From Nonomuraea helvata (GTDB lineage: Bacteria > Actinomycetota > Actinomycetes > Streptosporangiales > Streptosporangiaceae): a DNA stretch of 64,000 nt. The notes beneath the pieces are model-generated. The model was not told where the DNA came from and made no database searches. It saw nothing but the letters and a program-made list of their open reading frames with translations. This document shows, in pieces, positions 17,044-24,517 of this stretch (positions are counted from its first letter, which is position 1; every line of letters starts with the position of its first letter). Location: positions 558,001 to 622,000 of the forward strand of contig NZ_BAAAXV010000012.1 in the NCBI RefSeq assembly GCF_039535785.1. Reading direction: 5' to 3'. Made by a program: the position numbers and the translations under genes.

Positions 17044-17595
17044 TCACGCAGGGTCGTCGTCGGCATCACTGAGACCAGCTGGAGTCTGCGCAAGCGTCAG
17101 GCCGATCCGCCGCCGGGGAACATCGACGAGACTGATCCTCACCATAAGGATGTCGCCCACCTCCACCTGGTTGCCCGCGAGCTCTGTGTTCTGCACGAGA
17201 CCCTCGAAGCCGTCGTCTCTGTCCTCGACGCGAACGAAGACCCCGAACGGCACGATCTTGGTGACCGGTCCACTGACAAGCGAGCCGATCTGCCGCTCAA
17301 GCTCAGTCAACGGATCATCCTGCAGCGCCTTCAGTGACAGCGCCACCCGCCCGCGTTCGATATCCACGTCAAGAATCTCGGCGGTGACCTGCTGTCCGAC
17401 GGAAACGACGTCACCGGGGTGATTGAGGTAACGCCACGACAGCTCAGGAATGTTGATCATCGCGGTGAATCCGCCGATATCAACAAAGGTGACGCCGAAG
17501 TCAGCGATCTCGATCACCTTTCCTTCGATGCGCTGACCCTGGCGCAACGTGCCCAGGAAGGTCTTCTCCGAGTTGCTGAGAGCAGGCTGGTGCAT
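17044..17595 (-). CDS. S1 RNA-binding domain protein
   Basis: A 183-residue protein made of two S1/OB-fold repeats, about residues 18-90 (GQRIEGKVIEIADFGVTFVDI) and 103-172 (GSLVSGPVTKIVPFGVFVRVE). It resembles isolated pairs of ribosomal-protein-S1 repeats that many actinobacteria encode outside rpsA. A GGAGG lies unusually close to the ATG. The likely role is RNA or ribosome binding, but no specific function can be assigned. It lies in mobile-element surroundings, convergent with the TnpC-like gene. Confidence 0.85.
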   Translation of the reverse strand: MHQPALSNSEKTFLGTLRQGQRIEGKVIEIADFGVTFVDIGGFTAMINIPELSWRYLNHPGDVVSVGQQVTAEILDVDIERGRVALSLKALQDDPLTELERQIGSLVSGPVTKIVPFGVFVRVEDRDDGFEGLVQNTELAGNQVEVGDILMVRISLVDVPRRRIGLTLAQTPAGLSDADDDPA

Positions 17596-17683
17596 GCCTC
17601 CACGTTCTCATGCGGACGCGACCGCAAGCGATCAACCTGCAATGGCAGTCATCTTCATGATCGCAACGCCGGATACGACATGA

Positions 17684-17889
17684 ACTACCGAGTACTACGG
17701 CCTGGCCATCGCGCAGATGCGCGCCGAAGGCCGGGCGATCGACGACGAGGTCCTCGCGCACATCTCCCCGGCCCACAGCGAGAACGTGAACTTCTTCGGC
17801 ACCATCAAATCGAGGTCGACACCGAGCTGGCCAAGCTCGACCCGACCGGGTATCGGCCGCTGAGGGCGCGCCGCCCGCGCCAGTCGTAG
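17684..17889 (+). pseudogene. Tn3-family transposase C-terminal remnant
   Basis: The frame EYYGLAIAQMRAEGRAIDD then HISPAHSENVNFFGTI matches the last 60 residues of Tn3 transposases. A frameshift near 17810 moves the end into the frame EVDTELAKLDPTGYRPLR, which stops at 17889. It is a third Tn3 lineage, different from the copies at 3-428 and 5489-8656. No terminal repeat was recognised beside it. The 120 bases after it hold no clear gene. Confidence 0.75.
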
Positions 17890-18012
17890 GCACTGTGGCC
17901 CCCCGCGCGCCGCAGACAACAGGTCCCGCCGCCTCTTTCTGCCGGCGTCAACAGCAGAATTCCAGGTCGGTCTGCTGGAGGAACGATCGACAGGATGCCG
18001 TCGCTCATGGGG

Positions 18013-19101
18013 TTACTCAGTTCGTCGGGCACGCTTGTAGGCCAGGCCGGCGAGTGTCTCCCAGATCAGCCGATGGGCGTTGTTGACCGTCAGGTCGGCG
18101 TGGTCGTACGGAGGACAGACCTCGGTGACGTCGAGCGCGACCACGTTGGTCTCCACAGCGATCCGACGAACGGCTCTGAGCAGGTCGACCGGCGCGAGAC
18201 CACCAGGCTCGGGCGTCCCCGTCCCCGGGGCGAACCCCGGGTCCAGCACGTCGATGTCAATCGAGACGTAGACACCATCCGTGCCGTCGATCGCTTCGGC
18301 GATGACATCGTCCATCACCTCCTTGATGCCGCGCTCCCAGATCTCCTGCATCGTGTGATGGCGCATACCCTGCTCGCGCATCCACTCCTGTACATCGGCC
18401 GGTGGCCAGTAACCCCGAAGCCCCACCTGTACAAAGTCTCTTCCGGCGATCGCTCCGGACTCGATCAGCCGCCTCATCGGAGTTCCGTGACTGGCGAGGT
18501 TGCCGCGCAGAATGTCAGCCGTGTCAGCGTGCGCGTCAAAGTGGATCATCCCGATGCGGCCGTGGCCGTGATGCGCGCCGACCGCCATCCCGCTCGGCCA
18601 CGTCACCGAGTGGTCACCCCCAATCACTACGGGGATGATGCCGCGGCTCACCACATCCGATACCCGACGGTAGATGGCATCACGCGAAAGATCCCACATG
18701 CCAGGTGAGACAATCGCGTCACCGTAGTCGACGACGTGAAGGTGGTCGAAGATCTCGACCTGCAGATCGAGGTGGTAGCTGCCCGCATCGTAGGCGTTGG
18801 CGCGCAGCGCCCGGGGACCGAAACGAGCGCCAGGGCGGTTGGTCGTGTTGTCGTCCCATGGCGCGCCGATCACAGCGACATCAGGCTTCCACGCGTCGAG
18901 TTCCTCCGGTTCGGTCAGGTGGGGCCGCAGGCCGAACGTCGGCACGCCCATCAATGAGCCCGCATTGAGTTGGGCCCGCATGCCAGGGGGAAGAGCGGGT
19001 CGATCACCGACTGTCACGACATCGACGCCACGTGCCGCGCCCGTGACGATCGGTTGCCCGTGGGCCATCGCAATGTGTTGCTCTTGGGTTTCGTGTGTCA
19101 T
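18013..19101 (-). CDS. ureohydrolase (agmatinase/arginase family)
   Basis: A 362-residue metal-dependent amidinohydrolase. The metal-binding motifs are GGDHSVTW, DAHAD within MIHFDAHADT, and SIDIDVLDPGFAPGTGTPEPGG, so the dinuclear (usually Mn) centre looks complete. Members hydrolyse agmatine, guanidinobutyrate, arginine or guanidine to urea plus an amine; the substrate cannot be told from the motifs. The roughly 70-residue N-terminal extension before the catalytic core is longer than in classic SpeB. It is divergent from an ArsR-type regulator gene 55 bp away that carries a frameshift, so control of this gene may have changed. Confidence 0.92.
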   Translation of the reverse strand: MTHETQEQHIAMAHGQPIVTGAARGVDVVTVGDRPALPPGMRAQLNAGSLMGVPTFGLRPHLTEPEELDAWKPDVAVIGAPWDDNTTNRPGARFGPRALRANAYDAGSYHLDLQVEIFDHLHVVDYGDAIVSPGMWDLSRDAIYRRVSDVVSRGIIPVVIGGDHSVTWPSGMAVGAHHGHGRIGMIHFDAHADTADILRGNLASHGTPMRRLIESGAIAGRDFVQVGLRGYWPPADVQEWMREQGMRHHTMQEIWERGIKEVMDDVIAEAIDGTDGVYVSIDIDVLDPGFAPGTGTPEPGGLAPVDLLRAVRRIAVETNVVALDVTEVCPPYDHADLTVNNAHRLIWETLAGLAYKRARRTE

Positions 19102-19143
19102 TGGTCAAGTCCACGGCAGCGCCGCGTACGGGGCAAAAGATGT

Positions 19144-19154
19144 AGCCTACGGCT
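19144..19154. promoter_or_regulatory. candidate operator for the ArsR-type regulator
   Basis: AGCC-TAC-GGCT is an inverted repeat just before the regulator's ATG, in the short divergent region shared with the ureohydrolase gene. The position fits autoregulation, but the arms are only four bases, so this is weak. Confidence 0.3.
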
Positions 19155-19156
19155 TA

Positions 19157-20144
19157 ATGATCAGCTTCGTGCTCGGTGTCGAGGACCTCGCCGACACCCG
19201 GTTTGCCGTCTCGCCCTTGCAGGAGACCGTGCTCAGCCTGCGGGTGCTACGTGATCCGGGTCTGTCCGCCCTGCATCTGCCGTGGCACAGGTCCGTACTC
19301 CCCAGGCTCGGCACGCTCGACACGGAACTGCTGACGTCCCTGGTCGGCAGGCGCCACCTCCTTCCCGACTTCCTGACCCCACGACCAGAACGCTTCGCCC
19401 CGGCCTTCGACGACGAACTGGCCATCGCCCGCCAAACCTCCCTCGATCTGGTCCGACGCGACCTGCTGGCCCCACACGCGCCAGGACCGCTCCCCGAAGC
19501 TCTTCGCGACGCCACTGCCACCGACGCGAAGGTCGTCAGGCTCACGGCCACCCTCTGCGAAGTTCTGGGCCGCTACTGGGAACGCGCCATCAAACCGATG
19601 TGGCCGCAGATACGGCTCACGCTGGAAGCCGACATGACCTACCGCGCGCGGCAACTGGCCAAAGGAGGCGCGCGCCTGCTCTTCAGCGACATGCACCCAA
19701 ACCTGCGCTGGCATGACGGAGTGCTGCACATCGACGAGGTGACCGGCGAGCACCGCATCACGGCCGCCGGTCGAGGGCTACTGCTGATACCGTCCGTCTT
19801 CGCACACAAGCCGGCGCCCCCCCATCCACCCGGACGATCCACCGGTGCTGGCATACCCCAGCCGTGCAGTAGCGACGCTCTGGGCCCCGACATCGCCCCC
19901 TGACGCAACGGCTCTCGCCTCCCTGCTCGGCGCGCCCAGAGCCACACTGCTTCGCATCCTCCAGGAACCACTGGCGACGACCGAGATCGCCCGCCGCATC
20001 GGCGTCACCCCGAGCGCCGTGTCCCAGCACCTTCGCGTGCTGTACGCCACGGGCCTGGTCACCCGGGCGCGCCAAGGACGACAGGTCCTGTACCGCCGTA
20101 GCTCTCTCGGCGACCAACTGGCCCACCGGGTTCCGGTCGCATAA
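19157..20144 (+). pseudogene. ArsR-family winged-helix regulator with DUF5937-like domain, frameshifted
   Basis: The first frame encodes a DUF5937-type N-terminal domain (FVLGVEDLADTRFAVSPLQE onward, about 220 residues). The C-terminal winged helix (LATTEIARRIGVTPSAVSQHL, then LYATGLVTRARQGRQVLY) lies in another frame. The break is at a run of seven C residues, 19817-19823; six C residues would give a single continuous protein of about 328 residues (APP then IHPDDPPVLAYPSRA). This is a true one-base insertion, a sequencing error, or a slippery tract. As read, the protein would lack its DNA-binding domain. It is divergent from the ureohydrolase gene, which it may once have controlled. Confidence 0.85.
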
Positions 20145-20230
20145 CCCCTCTCCTCAATGCCCCCATTGCCGAATGCGGGATGGCGCCGACCAGCGTGACC
20201 GCTGTGTCGTAAGCCCGTCCCCGACTGGCG

Positions 20231-20482
20231 ATGTTCGCGCAAATGGAACGGATCTACATGCTGGAGCGCGCCGCCGGTGCCCGCGCCGCCAAGCAGGCCC
20301 GCGGACTGCCGACCGGGCGGCCGGCGAAACTCAACGCGACCACCCGCGCCGGAGCCGCCCAGCGGATCAAGGAGGGCGCGATCCCCGAACAGGTCGCCGC
20401 CGAACTCGGGGTAAGCCGCTCCACGCTGTATCGGGAACTGCGCAAACACCGCGAGAGCACCAGCCGCGAACAAGTCAGTTAG
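20231..20482 (+). pseudogene. serine recombinase (resolvase/invertase) C-terminal remnant
   Basis: About 83 residues: VFAQMERIYMLERAAGARA is the end of the resolvase catalytic domain and its long helix, and GRPAKLN with VAAELGVSRSTLYRELRKH is the C-terminal helix-turn-helix of Hin/Tn3 resolvase-type enzymes. The catalytic N-terminus with the nucleophilic serine is missing, so it is inactive. Confidence 0.75.
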
Positions 20483-20551
20483 GAAGGCTGACCACAGCCC
20501 AGAGCACACACCCCTGCTGGTCAGCGGTATCCGTTGTTTCCGCGGCCGTTA

Positions 20552-20650
20552 CTACCGGGACCCCATGAAATCCTCAACGTCCCGATCCCGCACGGTCCAC
20601 AGCGGCCGACCGCCCGCGCCGTACCCAAACTCCGGCTTGTCGTCGCTCAT
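20552..20650 (-). CDS. possible 32-residue small protein
   Basis: ATG at 20650 to TAG at 20552, with hydrophilic sequence ending WTVRDRDVEDFMGSR. No good ribosome-binding site was seen and no family was recognised. It may be a fragment of a larger lost gene. The rest of 20483-20895 holds only the 50-bp repeat copy and no supported gene. Confidence 0.2.
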   Translation of the reverse strand: MSDDKPEFGYGAGGRPLWTVRDRDVEDFMGSR

Positions 20651-20700
20651 GATCACACCGTAGGCGAACCGATACCGCAGTCACAGAGCCGCACATCGTC

Positions 20701-20750
20701 GCAGGTCAGGCAAATCCGTTGGAAATTTCCCCAGGACTACAGCGAGGCCT
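20701..20750 (+). repeat. 50-bp perfect inverted duplication, right copy
   Basis: Exact reverse complement of 12896-12945. Here it is not in a recognisable gene. Orientation and spacing (7855 bp outer to outer) would fit terminal inverted repeats of an element containing the recombinase trio, or two crossover sites for inversion. No flanking target duplication was seen. Confidence 0.9.
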
Positions 20751-20895
20751 GGCAGGCAGGGTCATCTCCCCCTGCCGGGAATAGCAACCCGGATTTCTCG
20801 TAAACGAAATCCATTCCCAGAGCAAGATCAAAAAGAGCTGCGCGGAGATCGCGAAGCCCCGGTTCGGTTCGCAGAACTCGTTCTCACGCAAAGAT

Positions 20896-20916
20896 GGGTT
20901 CGGGCACTTCTGAGAA
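20896..20916 (+). repeat. candidate Tn3-type inverted-repeat end
   Basis: GGGTTCGGGCACTTCTGAGAA resembles the inner part of actinobacterial Tn3 ends (compare TTTTCGGGCACGGCTTTTGAGAA-like sequence at 25131-25165). It lies just before the serine recombinase gene. No partner end was found. Confidence 0.35.
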
Positions 20917-20934
20917 ACGTTTGTGACAGTATCC

Positions 20935-21927
20935 ATGGGCATGACGGCCCCTCAAGAGACATCCCCCAGCGATGCCGACCGCGATGCCGACGAGGTCGAG
21001 CGGCACCCCTGCCCGCGCTGCACGGCCGAGCCCGGCTCGCCGTGCCGCGCGCGCTCCGGCGCGGTCGCCGGCACCTACCACACCGGCCGCTTCACCAAGG
21101 TGGGTCGGCTCGCCAAGCTCCTGCGTGTGCCGACCCCCGCCGACCGCGGACCCGGCCAACCGTGGCGCCCCGGAACCCCGCCTCCGCTCGCCCTCGCACC
21201 GGACGCTCCGACCGCCGACATCCGCATCGGGTACGCACGGTGCAGCTCGCTCACCCAGGAGCTGCAATCGCAACTGGACGCGCTATCGGCGCACGGCATC
21301 GGCCGCGAGAAGATCTTCTCCGAGAAGATCAGCACCCGGGTGCGCGTCCGGCCACAGTTCGAGGCCGCGCTCGCGCTGGCCCGCCAGATCAAGGCCCACG
21401 CCCCGCACTGCCGGGTCATCTTCACCGTCTACGAGATGAAGCGCCTGGGCCGCGATGCAGCCGAACTCACCGCCCTGGCCGATCACCTCACCGCGCACGG
21501 CCTGGTCCTGGAGATGCTCGCCGGGCCCCTGCCCGGGATGTACGACCCCAGCGGGCCCGGCCGCCTGCTGTTCGCGTTCTTCGCGGCGATGGCCGAGACC
21601 GAACGGGAGAACGTCCGCGAGTCGACCCTCGAAGGACTCGACGCGGCGGCCCGCAAGGGCAAGCATGGCGGCCGGCCGCCCGTCATCACCGACGACATGC
21701 TGCACACCGTGCTCCGCCGCCGGGCGAACGGGGAATCGGTCGAGCAGATCCAGCCCGACCTGATCATCCCCACCGGCAAACGCAAGGGCCTGGCCCCCAG
21801 CGTCGCGAGCATCTACCGAGCGCTCGCCGAGCACGAGAAGCACGAGGCCTACCCCGAGGCCGTCGCCCAGGCGCACGCCGACTTCGCCAGCCTCCAGGAC
21901 GCCGACGACATCCCCCGGGATGTGTAG
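20935..21927 (+). CDS. serine recombinase with N-terminal zinc-finger-like domain
   Basis: About 330 residues. An N-terminal CPRC-x8-C element (HPCPRCTAEPGSPCRARSG) followed by TYHTGRF is a short zinc-finger-like module found in some actinobacterial resolvases. The resolvase domain begins IGYARCSSLTQELQSQLDAL with the nucleophilic serine, and includes MKRLGRDAAELTALADHL and FAAMAETERENVRESTLEGL. GRPPVI and a C-terminal helix-turn-helix follow. It is intact and probably active, either as the resolvase of a decayed Tn3 element (a Tn3-like end lies 20 bases upstream) or as an independent recombinase. The start among GTG 20923, ATG 20935 and ATG 20941 is uncertain. Confidence 0.88.
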   Translation: MGMTAPQETSPSDADRDADEVERHPCPRCTAEPGSPCRARSGAVAGTYHTGRFTKVGRLAKLLRVPTPADRGPGQPWRPGTPPPLALAPDAPTADIRIGYARCSSLTQELQSQLDALSAHGIGREKIFSEKISTRVRVRPQFEAALALARQIKAHAPHCRVIFTVYEMKRLGRDAAELTALADHLTAHGLVLEMLAGPLPGMYDPSGPGRLLFAFFAAMAETERENVRESTLEGLDAAARKGKHGGRPPVITDDMLHTVLRRRANGESVEQIQPDLIIPTGKRKGLAPSVASIYRALAEHEKHEAYPEAVAQAHADFASLQDADDIPRDV

Positions 21928-22146
21928 TCGGCGATGGCGACGTCGCGCGCACCCAGGTATGTGTAGGTGGTTTGGGTCCAGCAGGATCTCGTGACCTTGG
22001 CCATCGCCTGGTAGACGGCGGCCTCCTGGGCCGGCGGGACGACGTTGTTGCTGAGCAGGGAGCCGAGCAGCTTGGGACTGGGGCACACAGCACCAGCCAC
22101 CGCCATCGCCCAGGAGTACGTGAGGAGCCGGCGTCGTTGCATCACT
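21925..22146 (-). pseudogene. decayed CU044_5270-like gene fragment
   Basis: The frame LLGSLLSNNVVPPAQEAAVYQAMAKV parallels FGLMLSNGVLPPDLEAATYRALAL in the intact neighbour at 22263. A later segment TTYTYLGARDVAIADYTS parallels the neighbour's TTYAYRGHR block but follows a frameshift and internal loss. It is a partial, degenerate duplicate located downstream of the intact copy. Confidence 0.55.
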
Positions 22147-22220
22147 CAACTGGACACCGGCTCTAACCTGGTGGATCTGGGCCGGAGGCGGGTGCGCACC
22201 CGCGCTGAGCGAGCGAGGAA

Positions 22221-22256
22221 CCCCCGGGGTGACCGTGGCACGTCACACCCGGGGGG
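22221..22256. terminator. strong hairpin terminator after the sigma/CU044_5270 operon
   Basis: CCCCCGGGGTGAC pairs with GTCACACCCGGGGG across a 7-base loop with a single bulge. It lies directly downstream of the CU044_5270 stop on the minus strand. There is no U-tract, as is usual in high-GC actinobacteria. Confidence 0.7.
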
Positions 22257-22262
22257 CTCAAG

Positions 22263-23219
22263 TCAGGGGCGTTGGCCGGAGTGGTCGACGATTCCGGTCG
22301 CCAGGCGGACCGAGTAGCTCTCGACGGTGCCCGCCTTGTACGTCCCGCCTTCCGGGAACGTGTGGTCCTTGATGACCGTGGTGCGATGCCCCCGGTAGGC
22401 GTACGTGGTCCGGTCGAGGAGGATCTCCTCCTTCAGATAACCTTCGACCGTGATGGAGATGGACACCACGGGGCGATCCGTGTCGTCCACGGCGGCCTGG
22501 TCCACCTCGATACCGGGGATCAGTGCAAGGGCACGGTACGTGGCAGCCTCCAGGTCTGGAGGCAGCACCCCGTTGCTCAACATCAACCCGAAGAGCACTT
22601 TGTACGGCCTGACGTCGGGTTCCGCGATAGGTCCTCCGTTCTCGCGAGCCCAGGCGAGCAGCTTGTCCGGGTCGCGCGGAAGGGCCGCCACCGACGCGTA
22701 GTCGACGGGCGGCACTCCGCCCCCGGTGGGCGAGACCTGCACCTTTCCGTCCACCAAGGTAGCGAGGCGCTTGCCGTCCGCCCGGATCCACAGCCGGTCG
22801 AGCTCGGTCCTCAGCGGCGACTCCGCCGTCAGCACCTCGCCCTTGCCGGGGTTACCCAGTCTCTTGTATTGCGTCTCGGTATAGACCCATTGCTCCGGGC
22901 GGGGGGCGGTGAAGGTCCGCTGCTGGGCGACGTTGGCCGCCTGGGTGAGTACGACCTGTGCGTTCGCTACCGGACCTGCGGGAACGAGGTCCTGAGCCAC
23001 CGTCGTTCCGGCCGCGAGCACGAGCGCCAGACCGCCGATAGTAACGAGCCGCACGGTGGCACGGCGAGACAGGAATCCACGCCTGACCGACTTGGCGCGC
23101 GTGATGTGGTTGAAGGCGGTGCGACCGATGGCGTCCTCGCCGGCGCCGGCGAGGACGCCGCGTGGGCTTGGGTTGGCTGGCGCGAGCAGTCGCCGGATCT
23201 CCTGGATGTCGTCGTTCAT
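22263..23219 (-). CDS. CU044_5270-family protein, putative membrane anti-sigma partner
   Basis: A 318-residue protein with a cytoplasmic N-terminal stretch of about 60 residues, one membrane helix (VRLVTIGGLALVLAAGTTVA, about residues 57-76) and a long extracytoplasmic domain. This is the layout of CU044_5270 proteins, which are encoded right after ECF sigma genes in Streptosporangiales and are thought to act as their sensor or anti-sigma partners. The start overlaps the sigma stop (ATGA), so translation is coupled. A paralogous fragment follows the terminator. Confidence 0.85.
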   Translation of the reverse strand: MNDDIQEIRRLLAPANPSPRGVLAGAGEDAIGRTAFNHITRAKSVRRGFLSRRATVRLVTIGGLALVLAAGTTVAQDLVPAGPVANAQVVLTQAANVAQQRTFTAPRPEQWVYTETQYKRLGNPGKGEVLTAESPLRTELDRLWIRADGKRLATLVDGKVQVSPTGGGVPPVDYASVAALPRDPDKLLAWARENGGPIAEPDVRPYKVLFGLMLSNGVLPPDLEAATYRALALIPGIEVDQAAVDDTDRPVVSISITVEGYLKEEILLDRTTYAYRGHRTTVIKDHTFPEGGTYKAGTVESYSVRLATGIVDHSGQRP

Positions 23220-23764
23220 GACTGCGAGCTCCTCTGCAGGGTCGGGATGGGCCGGCTTTGGCCTTCGGCATCCAGTTCGGCGAGAACGTCCGACAGGCGG
23301 CGGCGGGCTCGGTGCAGACGGACCGAGAAGGTCTTCGCCGAGCAGCCCATGACGACTGCCGCGTCATTGACGTCGAGTTCCTCCCAGCCGATGAGCTGGA
23401 GGACCTCGCGGTCGCGGGGCGAAAGGCGCCGCAGGGCCGTACCGATGCGGCCGTCTTCCACCACCCTGGTCGCGACGTCGGCGACCGGTTCGTTCAGGCC
23501 ACGGTCCTCGCGCATCCGCCACCACAGGCGGTTTCGCCGCCGATGCCCGCGCGCCGCGTTGGCAAGGACGTTCATGGTCACGTGGAGCAGCCATGGGAAC
23601 GGCCGGTCCATGGGGATGTCGGCCCTACGCCGCCAGGCGATCAGGAACGTCTCCGCTGCGAGGTCACGCGCCGTCTCGTGGTCGACTCGGCGGGCGGCAT
23701 AGCCCAGAACATCGTCATAGTGCGCGTCCCATAACGCGGCGAATTCATCGTCCGCTTCCGGCAC
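23216..23764 (-). CDS. ECF-family RNA polymerase sigma factor
   Basis: A compact 182-residue ECF factor. Region 2 covers about residues 5-75 (FAALWDAHYDDVLGYAARRV, with DLAAETFLIAWRR and PFPWLLHVTMNVLANAAR). Region 4 covers about 108-160 (LRRLSPRDREVLQLIGWEEL, VVMGCSAKTFSVRLHRARRR). It has no C-terminal extension. The second gene of the operon is its presumed membrane partner. Targets unknown; no -35/-10 copy of a self-promoter was identified. The 290 bases upstream (23765-24054) contain no supported gene. Confidence 0.92.
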   Translation of the reverse strand: MPEADDEFAALWDAHYDDVLGYAARRVDHETARDLAAETFLIAWRRRADIPMDRPFPWLLHVTMNVLANAARGHRRRNRLWWRMREDRGLNEPVADVATRVVEDGRIGTALRRLSPRDREVLQLIGWEELDVNDAAVVMGCSAKTFSVRLHRARRRLSDVLAELDAEGQSRPIPTLQRSSQS

Positions 23765-24054
23765 AGCTACCCCTTTCCTCTGACTTCTCGTTCATCCAGA
23801 GATGTCCAGGAGTGCTGGGATCTCTACACCCCCTCTGCGGTGCGGGCGAGGATCTCGCGGGCTTCGCGAATTCGGCCGCGCGGCGGTCAAGGGTGGTCAT
23901 GTACTCGCGCAGGGCGTCCAGGATGCCGGGGCACGCCGCGCCGGTTTCTTCAACCGGTCCAGATCACTCTTGCCGCCCGGCCCGACCACCGGCAACGCCT
24001 CGATCCGGGTACGGCCCTGCGAGCCGCCGCCAGATCGTCTGAAAGATCCGCCCG

Positions 24055-24291
24055 TTGATCTACCTGCGGGTCGTCGACTACATGCCGTCCAGCATCGAGA
24101 ACCTGACCGGGCGGCACGGCGAGCGTCTTGACGCCTGGATCGCCACCATCCGCGCTGACGACTTGCCTTACCTGCACACGTTCGCCAACGGTCTCGAACG
24201 CGACCACGCCGCCGTCCTGAACGGACTCGCCCTGCCCTACTCATCTGGCGCTGTCGAAGGCATCATCCACGGGCCAGAGGCCTCCAGGTAG
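24055..24291 (+). pseudogene. ISL3-family transposase C-terminal remnant
   Basis: The frame RHGERLDAWIATIRADDLPY then ANGLERDHAAVLNGLALPYSSGAVEG is the characteristic end of ISL3 transposases, including the SSGAVEG motif that carries the last catalytic Glu. The usual continuation HVNRIKMIKRQM is missing and the N-terminal two thirds are absent. Confidence 0.7.
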
Positions 24292-24337
24292 GGCGATCAC
24301 ACGCCGAAGCCGGACGTCAACATTTCGCTCAAGATCA

Positions 24338-24377
24338 TTCTCAGCGCCAACTGCTGTTCCTGGGTTCCTCAGCCCCG
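24338..24377 (-). repeat. solo Tn3-type 40-bp terminal repeat
   Basis: Reverse complement runs CGGGGCTGAGGAACCCAGG to TTGGCGCTGAGAA and aligns over exactly 40 bases with the repeats of the transposon at 1565-8790, being identical at both ends and divergent in the middle. The orientation puts the transposon body to the left. No convincing left partner was found, so it is the surviving end of a second element of the same subfamily. Confidence 0.75.
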
Positions 24378-24463
24378 GACACGTGCTCCCAGATCACCTG
24401 GTTGGGATAACTCCAATTGACCGCGATGATGCTGCCGAGGTCCGGTTCCTCCATCGTGCTCAT
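24341..24463 (-). CDS. 40-residue ORF whose C-terminus is a transposon repeat
   Basis: AGAGGAG seven bases before the ATG is one of the best ribosome-binding sites in the region. The first 28 residues (MSTMEEPDLGSIIAVNWSYP then NQVIWEHV) belong to an unrecognised host gene. The last 12 (SGAEEPRNSSWR) are read from the Tn3 end and stop on its TGA, exactly as in the sigma factor at 702-1601 (SGVEEPADSRWR). It is most likely the 5' end of a truncated gene rather than a mature small protein. Confidence 0.5.
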   Translation of the reverse strand: MSTMEEPDLGSIIAVNWSYPNQVIWEHVSGAEEPRNSSWR

Positions 24464-24517
24464 GTCTGGACTCCTCTGTTGAGGCGGAGGTTGGTGGTTC
24501 GGCGCCTGACTGGGCCC

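Noticed and set aside
17908..18032. Possible gene start overlapping the ureohydrolase stop (SDGILSIVPPADRPG)
   Set aside because: No ribosome-binding site and no recognisable family; it runs into the Tn3 remnant. It may be a truncated operon partner, but this cannot be supported.
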